A DNA stretch of 64,000 nucleotides from Myxococcus sp046520405 (GCA_046520405.1 JBKGHI010000006.1:1-64000); one strand, 5' to 3'; numbered from the stretch's first letter, positions 36,216-46,839 are shown. Program-made: numbers and translations. The notes: generated from the sequence alone by a model not told the origin.

Positions 36216-37703
36216 ATGCGAGTCGCGGCAATAGGATTGGCGAGTCTGTGGTGCATCGCGCTGTTCGCCTGTGGTGGTTCCTCCGGAATCGCGGACAGCG
36301 CGGAGCGGAGCGGGGACTCGGCGGTCCTCGCGGAGACCCGCACCTTGACGTGCGCCAGTCTCCAGGTCACGAGCGGCTCCATCGGCTCGGGGCAGAGCGT
36401 CCAGGGTCTGCACACGCAGACGTTGTCGGGCACTGAGGACCGCTGGACGGAGTACGTCGAGTTCTTCCCCGGCACCTCCGCCACGTGCACGTACGCGCTC
36501 CCCGCGGGCGTGGGCGCCGCCGACGTCATCACCGCCGAGGTGGGCATCAATTATCGAGGGCCCCAGACGTCGCAGATGCGCTGGCTGTTCGAGGCGTGGG
36601 ACTACGCGGCGGGCGCCTGGGTGCTGGTGGGCGACAACACCTTCGCGCAGTCCTGGCGCTGGACCGCCACGTCGCTCGAGCTGACGTCTCCCCAGCGCTT
36701 CGTCAGTGGAGGCCCGGTGCAACTGCGCTACCGCACGACGTCCACGGCGGATGCGTCCCTGCTGGACCTGCTCGTGGTGCGCATCCAGGTCGCCGCCTCG
36801 GACGCGGGCACGCCTGGAGACGCGGGGACCCCCACGGACGCGGGCACCCCTGGCGACGCGGGAACGGGGACCGACGCTGGCACGCCCGTGCAGTGGGAGG
36901 GCGTCAACAGCTTCACCTACCAGCTCACGAACTATCCCCAGGGGAAGCTCGACACCATCGCCAACTCGAAGTTCGACCTCGCCATCGTCGACCTGGCGCG
37001 CGACGGCTACGATGACTGGTTCACCGCCGCCGAAATCACCGCGCTCAAGAACAAGGGCAAGCAGGTGCTCGCGTACTTCGAGATTGGCGCCATCGAGAAT
37101 TACCGCCCCGAGTGGTCCCAGGTGCCCGAGGACCTGAAGCTCGGCCCCGTGGGCGGCTGGCCCAATGAGCAGTACGTGAAGTACTGGGACGAGCGCTGGT
37201 GGCCCATCGTCCAGGGCCGCATCGACCAGGCGCTCGCCGCGGGCTTCACCGGTTGCTACCTGGACATGGTGGTGACGTACGAGGAGATTCCCGCGAACTC
37301 CGCGGGCACCAACCGCGCCGACCTCGCGCGGAAGATGGTGGCCCTCATCGCGCGCATCAACCAGTACGCCAAGGCACACAACCCGACCTTCAAGGTGATG
37401 CCCCAGAACTCCCCGGAGCTGGTGGATGACCCCGCCTACCTGCCCGCCATCGATGGGCTGGGCATGGAGGACATGTACTGGTCCGACGACAACCCCTGTA
37501 ACATGGGCTGGTGCGAGGAGAACCGGACCAACGCGGCCCGGGTCCGCGCGGCCGGCAAGCTGGTGCTCTCCACCGACTACGCTGTCCAGACCGCGCACGT
37601 CGCGGACGCCTATACCCGCTCGCGCGCGGCGGGCTTCGTCCCCTACGTCAGCGTGCGCGCGCTGAACCAGATGACGGTGAACGTGGGGTGGGATCCGCAG
37701 TAG
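36216..37703 (+). CDS. Lipoprotein with GH114 (endo-alpha-1,4-polygalactosaminidase-like) domain
   Basis: 495 aa. Lipobox ALFAC at residues 15-19. Residues 40-190 form a beta-sandwich module, then a Asp-Ala-Gly-Thr-Pro repeat linker (DAGTPGDAGTPTDAG...) typical of myxobacterial surface lipoproteins. The C-terminal 260 residues match GH114/TM1410-type barrels: FDLAIVDLARDGYDDWFTAA, GKQVLAYFEIGAIENYRPEW, FTGCYLDMVVTYEEIP, MPQNSPELVDDP and GLGMEDMYWSDDNP, with the acidic residues expected for catalysis. Predicted to cut galactosaminogalactan-type polysaccharide outside the cell, perhaps in fungal prey or the matrix. Confidence 0.88.
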   Translation: MRVAAIGLASLWCIALFACGGSSGIADSAERSGDSAVLAETRTLTCASLQVTSGSIGSGQSVQGLHTQTLSGTEDRWTEYVEFFPGTSATCTYALPAGVGAADVITAEVGINYRGPQTSQMRWLFEAWDYAAGAWVLVGDNTFAQSWRWTATSLELTSPQRFVSGGPVQLRYRTTSTADASLLDLLVVRIQVAASDAGTPGDAGTPTDAGTPGDAGTGTDAGTPVQWEGVNSFTYQLTNYPQGKLDTIANSKFDLAIVDLARDGYDDWFTAAEITALKNKGKQVLAYFEIGAIENYRPEWSQVPEDLKLGPVGGWPNEQYVKYWDERWWPIVQGRIDQALAAGFTGCYLDMVVTYEEIPANSAGTNRADLARKMVALIARINQYAKAHNPTFKVMPQNSPELVDDPAYLPAIDGLGMEDMYWSDDNPCNMGWCEENRTNAARVRAAGKLVLSTDYAVQTAHVADAYTRSRAAGFVPYVSVRALNQMTVNVGWDPQ

Positions 37704-37706
37704 CGG

Positions 37707-38073
37707 CTCAGTCCGTCCGGCGCTCCTCCTCGGGTGGGAGGGGCGCCGGTGGTGGCTGGGTCCTCACCGTCTGAGTGAGCCGCTCGGCCGCCAGCACCAG
37801 CGCGCCTCCCTCCGTGAGCCCCTATGCAGGGCTTCGTCCAACACCGCGAAGGGGATGGGCCCGCCGCATCGGGGTGACCTCAAGCTCGAAGTCGCCCACG
37901 TTGTTGTTCTCGTTGCTCTCCGCGCCGACGCCGTACTTGCTGCCGGCGAGCGTGCAGCTCACGTTGAAGCCTGTCAGAGGATTCGCCACCGTCACGGGGG
38001 GATGGAGTTCATCCTCACTTGCGCCAGGGTGGGTCTCGACAGCGTCCCGAACAACCAGAAGCAAGACAGTCAT
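37707..38073 (-). pseudogene. Decayed gene of unknown family
   Basis: On the reverse strand three consecutive frames give globular-looking sequence: GFNVSCTLAGSKYGVGAESN-ENNNVGDFELEVTPMR, then after a shift near 37860 GGPIPFAVLDEALHRG, and after another near 37820 GLTEGGALVLAAERLTQTVR and a Pro/Glu-rich end PPPAPLPPEEERRTD at 37707. The codon bias in each piece is that of real genes. Interpretation as a broken gene is inference; the family is unknown. Confidence 0.42.
37717..37749 (+). terminator. Strong hairpin directly after GH114 stop
   Basis: 13-bp GC-rich stem (37717-37729 with 37737-37749, one T-G pair) and 7-nt loop, 13 bp after the stop of the GH114 gene. No U-tract follows. It also coincides with the 3' end of the decayed reverse gene, so it could be chance from biased codons. 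Confidence 0.35.
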
Positions 38074-38286
38074 AGGGAAAGCGCCAGTGCTTTGCGCTCC
38101 GCGTCACAGGCGCCCATGGGCCGAATGCAAGACATTTCGGTTGTCCAGGCGGGAGGGAGTGCATTTCTGGGTGGACTGTCTGTTCTTGATTTTTGGATTT
38201 GCTGAAGATAGGCGAAGCGCTTCACTTCGATTCTGACGGCCGGCTGGAGCCAGGCGTTCGACCGAATCGGCGCACAGGGGAACCAC

Positions 38287-39921
38287 ATGGAGACAATGGT
38301 GGCATGGCGCAAGCGGCTGAAGCTCGGGGTGTGCGTGGGGTTGGCGGTGACATGGCTGGGCTGTGGCGGCGTTGAGCAGGACGCCGCGGAGCCCTCCACC
38401 TCCGGGACAACGACGACGCAAGAGGCACCGCTCTATGTGTCCTCTGGACTGCTGTGGCCGAACCCCTCCATTCCTGTGTGCTGGGAGACGCCGGGGTGGG
38501 GCACGGAGAAGGCCTGGTCGCGTGATGCGGTGGCGCGTACATGGGAGGCCGTCTCAGGGGTGCGGCTGCACGGCTGGGGCGACTGTCCGGTGTCCTGGGA
38601 TGGAATCCGCATCCGCGTCAGCGACGAGGGTCCGCACACCAAGGGACTGGGCACGCAGTTGCGCGGGCGTGCCGCGGGGATGGTCCTCAACTTCACTTTC
38701 GCCAACTGGAGCACTTCCTGCCAGTCCACGCGCGAGCACTGCATCCGCACCATCGCCGTGCACGAGTTCGGCCATGCCTTGGCCTTCGCCCATGAGCACA
38801 ACCGGCCGGACACGCCCTCCACCTGCACCACCCCTCCGCAGGGCAGCAACGGTGACACCCAGGTGGGCGCGTGGGACCTGTTCTCGGTGATGAACTACTG
38901 CAATCCCACCTGGAACAACGCGGGCGACCTCAGCGGCACGGATGTCGACGGGGTTCGCCGCATGTATGGCTTCTGGGGCCAGTCAGGCGCCGCGAACTGG
39001 TGCACCCATTCCACTGGGCAGCTGCACCTGGGAGACTTCAACGGTGACGGGCGCTCGGACCTGCTCTGCCATGACACGAACAACGGTTATAAGTGGCTCC
39101 TCTATACAGATGCGACGGGACAAGTCGGCGGCGGCGGAGGTTGGGCGGCGGCGCTAGGGTGGTGCTCTGGCGCGAGGCAGGTGTTTACCGGTGACTTCAA
39201 CGGCGATGGCCGTACGGACCTGCTGTGCCATGATTCAAGCACGGGCCCGAAGTCGGTGCTCTATGCGGACAGCCGCGGCACGTTGTTGGGCGGCCAGTGG
39301 TCGGGGGCCGCCGGCTGGTGCAGCCATGCCGGCGCGAGGCTGTTCGTGGGTGACCTCGACGGCAACGGCCGAGCAGACCTGCTCTGCCATGACGAGAATT
39401 CCGGCAACAGATGGTGGATGCTCACGAACGCGGCCGGCCAGCCCGGCGGCGCGGGTGTTGGCTCTGCGCCCGGCGGCTGGTGCAACCACGCTGGCACTCA
39501 ATTGCATGTGGGGGACTTCAACGGTGACGGCCGCACGGACATGCTCTGCCATGATTCGAGCAATGGCAATCAGTGGCTTGCCTACACGGGCAGCAGCGGC
39601 CAGCCAGGTGGAGGAGGTAGTTGGGAAGTCCGTCAGACCTGGTGCAGCCACTCCAGCGCGCAGCTCCACCTGGGGGACTTCAACGGCGACGGCCGCACGG
39701 ACATGCTCTGCCATGACAGCATCAACGGTTCCAAGTGGTTCTCCTATACGGGCAGCAACGGCCATCCGGGGACAGGGGGAAGTTGGTCAGGCCCCTTCGG
39801 TCGCTTGTGCTCCACGACCCAGGGCGACCTGCGCATCGGCAGATTCAATGGTGACAACAAGTCGGACCTGCTCTGCAACGACACCGGAACTGGGGTGAAG
39901 GTCCTGAGCTACTTGCCGTGA
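38287..39921 (+). CDS. Secreted metzincin metalloprotease with six Cys-containing FG-GAP-like repeats
   Basis: 544 aa lipoprotein (lipobox TWLGC, Cys26). Residues about 50-240 are a metzincin: HEFGHALAFAH gives ligands His159, His163, His169 and catalytic Glu160, and SVMNY provides the Met-turn. The C-terminal 300 residues are six repeats of about 57 residues with the pattern W-C-x-H...QLHLGDFNGDGRTDMLCHD, that is, a Ca-binding DxNGDGxxD loop as in FG-GAP/VCBS propellers plus two Cys per repeat. The last copy is degenerate (RLCSTTQGDLRIGRFNGDNK). Probably a surface-anchored or released protease with a sugar- or matrix-binding propeller. Confidence 0.87.
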   Translation: METMVAWRKRLKLGVCVGLAVTWLGCGGVEQDAAEPSTSGTTTTQEAPLYVSSGLLWPNPSIPVCWETPGWGTEKAWSRDAVARTWEAVSGVRLHGWGDCPVSWDGIRIRVSDEGPHTKGLGTQLRGRAAGMVLNFTFANWSTSCQSTREHCIRTIAVHEFGHALAFAHEHNRPDTPSTCTTPPQGSNGDTQVGAWDLFSVMNYCNPTWNNAGDLSGTDVDGVRRMYGFWGQSGAANWCTHSTGQLHLGDFNGDGRSDLLCHDTNNGYKWLLYTDATGQVGGGGGWAAALGWCSGARQVFTGDFNGDGRTDLLCHDSSTGPKSVLYADSRGTLLGGQWSGAAGWCSHAGARLFVGDLDGNGRADLLCHDENSGNRWWMLTNAAGQPGGAGVGSAPGGWCNHAGTQLHVGDFNGDGRTDMLCHDSSNGNQWLAYTGSSGQPGGGGSWEVRQTWCSHSSAQLHLGDFNGDGRTDMLCHDSINGSKWFSYTGSNGHPGTGGSWSGPFGRLCSTTQGDLRIGRFNGDNKSDLLCNDTGTGVKVLSYLP

Positions 39922-40180
39922 GGTCAGGATACGTCTCCCCAGGGTAGGTGCCCCCAGAGCGCACCGGAGGAGCTGGGGAGAGGTTGAGGGGGCGGCCGGT
40001 ATCGACGCCGTGCCGCCCTCTTGGCGCATCCGCCTGTCTTCGCGGGCTGGGCGCGGTGCACACCACGCAGACCGGGATGGGAGGTACAGGCGGATGGCTT
40101 CCTGCTCCGTCCCGGGAGTGCCAGGACGGAGTCAGTCTCCCAGTCGTTGAATGGTGATGGGCGAGGGGCTGCTTCGTGCG

Positions 40181-40867
40181 TCATGTCGGCGACGCGCGTC
40201 GCAGTGCATCCGCCAGCTCCGCGAGCGCGTGCTGCTGCGCGGCGGACAGCCGGACCGCGGGGCGCACGCTTTGAATCAGCGGCAGGGCTTGCTGCCCGTC
40301 TGGAGCATCGCCTCGGGCGACGAGGAGAGCGGCCGCAATCATTCCGGTGCGTCCATGTCCCTGTGCGCAATGGACGTAGATGGGGCCGGGGAGGGCCGCC
40401 AGCTCGCGGAGGACCGGTGCGACTTTCCCGGCGGGAAGTGTCGAGGCATCCAGGATGGGCAGCGACACATACCGACAGGCCCCGCGTATCCCTCCCGGTT
40501 CGATGAACTCGGCGGTCAGGTCGAGCACGGCGGCGACCCCGGCGGGAAGCTCGCCAGGCAGCAGCCTGCGTCCCACCACGACACCCGGTACCACCCTGTC
40601 GTATGGCCGCTCTCGTGAGAGGCGCCTTACCAGGTGCCACGTGCCCCACGTGAGCAGCAGGTAGGGCAGGAGCGCGAGCACCGCGATGGGCTGCATCCGT
40701 CCATTCGGGAGCTTTCCGAGGAGCTTCGGGCCTGCGCCTGCGTAGGTGACTGCCACGAGGGCGAAGCTCACCGCGGGCCACAGCAACCACAGCCCAGGTC
40801 CCTGGAGCGTCTGCGCCAGGAATGCCAGGAGTGCTGCTCCCATGGCGAAGACAAACGCGTAGGTCAT
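40181..40867 (-). CDS. Membrane-anchored dual-specificity protein phosphatase
   Basis: 228 aa. Three hydrophobic segments occupy residues 1-80 (YAFVFAMGAALLAFLAQTL, LWLLWPAVSFALVAVTYAGA, IAVLALLPYLLLTWGTW). The C-terminal domain has the Cys-based phosphatase loop HCAQGHGRTG (Cys167, Arg173: CxxxxxR) with an upstream acid in SLPILDAST (Asp140). Substrate could be a phosphoprotein, phosphosugar or lipid. It starts 4 bp after the protease gene, as the last gene of the operon headed by the small gene at 47207. Confidence 0.85.
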   Translation of the reverse strand: MTYAFVFAMGAALLAFLAQTLQGPGLWLLWPAVSFALVAVTYAGAGPKLLGKLPNGRMQPIAVLALLPYLLLTWGTWHLVRRLSRERPYDRVVPGVVVGRRLLPGELPAGVAAVLDLTAEFIEPGGIRGACRYVSLPILDASTLPAGKVAPVLRELAALPGPIYVHCAQGHGRTGMIAAALLVARGDAPDGQQALPLIQSVRPAVRLSAAQQHALAELADALRRASPT

Positions 40868-40871
40868 TCGC

Positions 40872-41597
40872 TCAGTAGTCCGCGAGGCGAAAGGCGTCCA
40901 TCAGGAGCGGCACGGCCAGCGCTCTCCACAGCACGGGCCAGCGCTGACCGTCGACCTGTCGCTGGTAGACCTCCCCCACGTGGAGCGCGACGGCCGCGCG
41001 TGCCTCCACGTCGATGACCAGCGCCCCCGAGTCGCCTTCAACCGCGAAGGGCCGGTCATCGACGGAGGCGATGAGGACTTCCCCGGCCGCACTGACGGAG
41101 AGGACCTTCCCGTGGCGCAATCCCCCATGTCGCGTGAACTTGAGCACGGGCCTGCCCACGTGGGGGGCCGCGGGGCGTGGCGTCCAGGCGAGGGGCGGGT
41201 ATTCGGCTGAACCGAGCCCTGGGTTCACGGGGGCGGCGATACACGCATCCAGCAGGGCCACTCGTCCTGTCTCGTCACGCGCCCCCGAGGCGAGGACCCG
41301 TGCGACGCGCGCGCCGCTGGTGGCATGGCAGAGCCAGCGTCCCTCGGGGCGCCGGTCCACCACGCCCTCTTGCCGGTGCCAGCGCAGTCGCGGCACGGAG
41401 TCTCCCGCCCCGAGGCACGCCGAGGCCCTCCGGATGGCGTCGGGGGTCAGCACGTGCTCCACGGTGAGCAGCACGGGCGCCTGGTTGTCGCGCAGGCGGA
41501 ACCAGCCTCCGAGCGTGGCCTGCCGCTGACTGCCTTCCTCACGGAGCGGCTCCCCTGCGAGCAGCCGGGGGCCGTCTGCGTCCGGGTGGGTGCTCAT
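40872..41597 (-). CDS. Trypsin-like serine protease, stand-alone
   Basis: 241 aa without a signal peptide. The triad can be read as His48 (VLLTVEHVLT), Asp117 (VALLDACIAAP) and Ser190 (FAVEGDSGALVID), as in chymotrypsin-fold proteases of the Nal1/DegP-like bacterial type. Its ATG overlaps the stop of the upstream giant gene (ATGA), so the two are translationally coupled. Lack of export signal, and pairing with a metallo-beta-lactamase protein, suggest an intracellular or co-delivered processing/effector role rather than digestion. Confidence 0.78.
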   Translation of the reverse strand: MSTHPDADGPRLLAGEPLREEGSQRQATLGGWFRLRDNQAPVLLTVEHVLTPDAIRRASACLGAGDSVPRLRWHRQEGVVDRRPEGRWLCHATSGARVARVLASGARDETGRVALLDACIAAPVNPGLGSAEYPPLAWTPRPAAPHVGRPVLKFTRHGGLRHGKVLSVSAAGEVLIASVDDRPFAVEGDSGALVIDVEARAAVALHVGEVYQRQVDGQRWPVLWRALAVPLLMDAFRLADY

Positions 41598-44500
41598 GGA
41601 CGGGTGAGGTTCGTGAAGTCACAGGCCGTGAGCGGGCACGCCGCTGAAGCCGCGTCCGCCGGGTCCAGGATGAGCACCCGCTCATGTGGGTTCGAATGTT
41701 TGATGGTGCAGGTGCCGACGCCATCATCCTTGAGCGTCGCGGATTTGCCATCCGCCTTCACCGCCCGTTTCTGGGCTGTTCCCGAGGTGGTGGCGATGGT
41801 GTAGCGACTCCCGTCAATGACGCCCACGACGGGGTACTGGCCGTCATAATTGTGCGCGCCGGCGTTGCCCTGGGTGATGGTGACGGTTCCTGCCCCCAGG
41901 TCATGTCCCGCGACGTCGGTGATGGTGCAGTTCGTACCGTCATCGTCGAGGGTGACCGCGACGGGGCCCGCGCCCATTCCGGTGTCCGCCATGGCCGCGA
42001 TGGGCCCGACGGGAGCCCCGGTGGTGATGGCCAGCGTGTACTGCGTCCGGCTGAGGATTTCATCGAGCTGATGATGTGCGTCCAGCACCGCGTTGCCGGT
42101 GCCACTGAGGGTGACGCCAGCCCGGGGCGTTCCCTGGAGGGGCGGCGCCAGGCCGGTGATGACGAGCGGCTGCCGGGTCACCTGGGACGTGACGTTCTGG
42201 ACCGCGGAGGTGGGGTCCCCCAGGGGCAAGGCGTAGTGGTTCGAGTCCAGCACCGTGACGGCATGTGCGCCATCCAGCAGGCCCGCGTTGGAGCCGTTGA
42301 TGGTGACGGTGGGCGCGCCTTTCAGGCCGTGATTCCCATGGCGCGCCAACGCATGGTCCCCGACGTGGTCCACCACCGTCACGGGGACGTAGAGGAACAC
42401 CTCTTCCTTGAGGAAGCGCGTCTCGGTGGTCGCGAGTGTCCGCAAGGAGGGCGCGCCTCCCACGTTCCCCAGCGTCCGCTGCCGTCGAGCGCCTGCGCGC
42501 TGGAGCCGGCCAGCTCGACCTGCGTCGTGGCCCAGTGCCCGCCCGGCTGGGATTCCCGGAGGACACACTCCGTGGGGGCCTTGTCCACCAGGGAGACCGC
42601 GTGGCCCGCCACCTGCGCGGTGATGTCCGCCGCGGCGCCGAGCGAGAAGTCCAGCCGGGACCAGTCGGCGTCCAGGTTCTCCGCGACGTTGTGGAAGCCA
42701 TCGTAGGCGGCCTGACTCGCGCTCTCGACTTGCACCATGCGCAGCCCGCGCTGGTGTGGGGTCGCATGGGTGACGACGCAGCCCGTGGGGTCCGCGTCCA
42801 GCGTGACATCCACGCCGTTCAGCTTCGCCGTCGCGTTCACCGGCAACGCCGCCGTCTTGTCCGTCCGGTAGCGGGTGGCGTCGATGATTTCCGTGACGAT
42901 GTGAGGCCCGTCGAGCGTGGCATCCGAGGCCTCGGTCACCACGACGGGGCCGAGCCCGCGGCCATGCGCCTTGTGTTCGACGACGGTGTACTTCGCGCCA
43001 TCATCCTCCAGGCTCACGACCGTCCCGTTCACCTTGGCGGCCTGGGCCTTGGCCGCGGCGTGGGTGAACTCGAGCTTGTAGTGGTCCGCGTCGATGATTT
43101 CGACGACCTCGTGAGCGCCGTCCCAGTCATTGCCAGGCGAGTCGGTGATGCTCGCATACCCCAGCGTGGCGCCCTGGCCGGGATGGTGGAGCAGGCATTG
43201 GCCTTCCGGGAGTTCCACCCGCAGAACGGCAAGCCCCACGCTGGCCAGGGTATGCACGCGGCCCACGTTGGCGCTGGCATCCAGGCGGTAGTGGTTGGCG
43301 TCGATGAAGGTGGCGGTGCGGTCTCCGTCCAGGGGGGCGCCGCCCGCGCCACGGAGCCGGACCTGCTTCGTTCCGGTCAACCCGTGTGCCGGCTGATGGA
43401 CCAGACACTCGCCAGCGGGCAGCGTCAGCAGCTCGGAGGGCTCGGTGGCAGGCGCGCCTCCCGCGGGGGGCATGGCCGTCCCGGAGGCCCGGCGCCCGAT
43501 GCCGAGCACGGGCTCGGGGACCGGCTTGGCGGCCACGGGCTGCTGAGAGTGAGGGGGAAGCTGGCAGTGCACGGTCTGGACTTGAGGCAGACCTCCGTTC
43601 GCGTGCACCGTGTCCACCGCGTCGCGAGCCAGGCGCTCTGCCTGCAAGCTGGCGCGAATCGCGGGTTTGCGCAGCCGCTGCGCCGCGTTGTTGATGATGT
43701 GATAGGCGTCGTTGCGTTTCGGTTTCTTCCGGGCCCAGTGAATCGCGTCGCGGAGCGCGGACCGGGTCGCCTCGGTGGGCTGGTGGCCCAGGAAGGCGGC
43801 CTGCGTCATCGCCGTCGCCGCGCGGGTGGCCACGTCTGCCCCTGTCCTTCCCGCAATCTTGTTCTCGGCTTCCGCCGCACGGGCAATGACGTCGGCGGCC
43901 AGGAATTGTGTGTAGAGCGCTTGGGCATGCGCGGCCGCCTGGGAGTAGGCGGCGGTTGCATGCTGGATGTTCGTGGCGGCGGCGCTCCCCGCGGGGGGCG
44001 CCGTGGGACCGCGCCAGCCGAGCAGGCAGTGGCGCCGCTCGCCCAGGACCCCGCCCAGCGACATGCGCATGGGGGACGCGTCATCTTTGTGATGGCAATC
44101 GTCGACGGTGTAGTAGCCCGGGAGCGTGGCGTCGACGACGCCGAGGTTCGCGGCAACGCCCGTCGACGGGAAGGGGCCGCCGCTGTACTTGCGCAGCAGG
44201 ACCTGGGCGGGCGTCGCTCGCGGAGGACCGGGGTCCACCACCAGTGACGAGCCCTGAGGGAGGGCGATGAGCTTCACGCGGACACCCGCGGTGGCGCTGT
44301 CGTCCATCTCGGGCACCGCGCCCGTGTTGTTGCCGCCAGGGTAGACGTAGTGGTCCTCATCGAGCACCACGACGGGTTGAAGGCCCATGCCGTTCAGGTC
44401 GACCTGCGGCCCGGCGCTCGGGTCCAGGCCATGCAGCACGTGACGGACGAGGCAGCAGTGGTTTCGGATGTTGAAGACCCGGACCGGCGCTCCATTGAGC

Positions 44501-46839
44501 GTGCCGCTTGCTTCAGCCGAGCCTGGGAGCAGGGGCGCTCCGGGCAGCGAGATGGCCACGTAGTCGTCATCATCGACTTCTTCGACGGCGACAGCAGGAT
44601 GGTCATTCGCGGTGCCGGCGATGGCGACGTTGGCGCCGGTCGTCAGGCCATGGGCCGGCTTCCAGATGATGCGCCAGTCGTTCGCCCCCACGTCGAAGAT
44701 CTGGACCGTGGTGGTGGCGACCACGTTCGGCTCGTAGCGCAGCGTCGGATCGCGGGCCACCGGGAAGGTGTAGTGGTCCTCGTCCAGCACGTGGATGCCC
44801 AGCGGGCCCGCGTTGTAGGCGGCATGGACCGCCCCGCTCAGGGTGACCTCGTCCCCGGAGTCCCGCCCGTGGTTCGGGTGGACCACGATGACGTCCGAGT
44901 GGGAGTTGATGAAGGTGACGTCGATGTCCTCGGCGGTCTTCTGGGTGTAGTGGTAGCCCCGCAGCCGGTACATGTCGACGGCTTCGGGGAAGGGGTGCCC
45001 GGCGCCGCCATTCTTGGCGTAGCCGTGGCTGCCGACCTTCTGGGGCTTGCTCGCCGTGAAGAAGATTCCGTAGGAGAACACCACCGTGGGCGGCACGCCA
45101 TGCAGCGGGGGCGCGGCGAGCGGGATGTATTCCTCTTCCAATCCGTCCTTGGCGCCATGGTGGGCCGCGAGCAGGCCCACCACCTTGCCGTCCAGGTCAT
45201 GGGCCTTGCAGGACGCGATGTACTGGAACATCGCGTCCCCGGTGATGAGGACGTAGCGCTCCTCGGGGAAGATTTCCGGCCGGGTGCCCGCCGCATCGAG
45301 CGCCCGGCGTTGCCCGAAGGGAGGCGCGCTGCTGTCGTCCTGCACGCGCACGAGCGCCACCAGGCCAATCTCGTTCTTGTCGGCGGCCGTGTAGTGGCCA
45401 GGCCAGTCCGCCCGCAGCACGAAGCCCCAGGGATATTCCTCGAAGCACAACTGGTTCTTGGCGATGACGCGCACGTGCGTCAGTTGGTTGAAGAAGTTCC
45501 GGTCGCTGGCGACGGGCTTGTTCTCGATGACCAGCCAGGGCAGGTGCAGGGCCTGTGGCTTCTCCACCGCGAGCTGCCGGTGGTCCGTGTCGAAGTGGGA
45601 CAGGATGACCACGGGGTTGCCCGCCATGCAGGGCTGGAAGCTCGCGGGCCGGGTGTATTTGTGGCTCTTGTCGTCGCCGAGCCCGAAGTCGAAGTAGAGG
45701 AAGGGATGGCCATGCTCGTCGAACAGGGCGTTGCAGCTCCCCTGGCCGATGTCGAACACGCCGACATGTGACACGTGCTGGCTGTGGCTGACGCTCTGCT
45801 GCCCGGTGCTGTCCTCGGGCAGGATGGCGTAGATGCGCGCCAGGTCCTTCTCCTGGCCCTCCAGGGGTTTGAGCTCCTTCACCCACCAGGTCTGCTCGGG
45901 CCCGAACTTCAGCGAGGGGAACTGCTGGCGGCATTCCACCGCCATGTCTCCGTCGACGACCTCCATGGAGGAGGCCTGCGAGGAGACCCTCGCGCTGAAC
46001 CAGATGCCTTCCTGGATGTCGAACTTGCCGCCACCGACGGTGACGGTGACGGTGGGCACGCCGGCCTCATGGCGGTAGTTGTCCGCGTGGAACTCCAGCT
46101 CCCACAGGGGCGTCCACCGGTGCTGCTGGTGGAAGTCCCGGCGGTCCATCGCCGCGTGCTCGTCGAACCACTCCGCCTCGACGAGGTCCACCCAGACCAG
46201 GGCGCGCTTCCCGGTGTCATCGGGTTCGTACTTGCTGGCGGTGGCGTAGTACCAGCGCTCCGGTTCCTCGGGGACCTCCTCTTCTTCCTCGGGGTCGAGC
46301 TGGGGTGGAGGCTCTGGAGGCTGACAGGGAAGGGTGATGAGCTCGAAGCTCATCGAGGAGGAAGCCTGCGGAGGGATGACGCGCAGCGGTCGCTCCGGCT
46401 GAGGCGTGCGGCTCTTCAGCCTGCGCCGCTTCTTCAGCGGTTCCTCCTCCTCATCCTCTGGCGCGGACCCGAAGAAAAAGGGGGCCTCGCTGGGGGCGGA
46501 GCTGGAGGACTCCTCGCGTGAGCGCTTCTTTTCCAGAGGCGGCCGGGGTGGCGGCGACGGGTGCCGCGACCTGGGGCGCCGGAGGAGGGGGACCTCGTCC
46601 TCGGTTTCCGAGCCACTGTCATCCGCGGAGTCGTAGACGGTCTCCAGGTCGCTCTCTTCGCCCGAGTCATCCGACTCCGGTGCCTCGTCGAAGAGCTCGG
46701 AGCGGATGCGCTCATTCCCGTGACCCCTGCGGTACTTCTCAGGGGGCTCGTCGCTCCGGGTGGTCGTGGGCGCGTCTTCGAAGGGGCGCTTGCGGCGCTG
46801 CGTCGGAGGCGGCAGGTCGTCGTCGTGGATATCGCTCAT
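41594..46839 (-). CDS. Giant disordered + ComEC-type metallo-beta-lactamase + repeat protein, frameshift near the 3' end
   Basis: About 1,748 aa if the shift near 42480 is joined (the first frame stops at 42379). Residues 1-195: low-complexity acidic and basic sequence (ESDDSGEESDLETVYDSADD; PLKKRRRLKSR). Residues about 355-640: metallo-beta-lactamase domain of ComEC type with HVGVFDIGQGSCNALF, SHFDTDH (415-420), YVLITGDAMFQ and LLAAHHGAKDG. From about 680 to the end: some ten beta-rich repeats of 50-60 residues of pattern HGL-x-x-G...V-x-I...LDG-x-H-x-V-x-x-IDxxxYxL, resembling FCCH-like modules of phage and secreted proteins, interrupted by a helical segment (about 1000-1130, AAAHAQALYTQFLAADVIAR). 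After the shift the repeats continue (ARHGNHGLKGAPTVTINGSN) to a stop overlapping the protease ATG. Start 46839 is 2 bp after the small upstream gene. Role unknown; likely secreted effector or conflict protein. Confidence 0.75.

Noticed and set aside
36800..36890. Short tandem repeat resembling a minisatellite
   Set aside because: It encodes the Asp-Ala-Gly-Thr-Pro linker of the GH114 lipoprotein, in frame throughout.
42436..44247. 603-codon plus-strand frame
   Set aside because: Antisense to the repeat region of the giant MBL protein; repetitive only because the real gene is.
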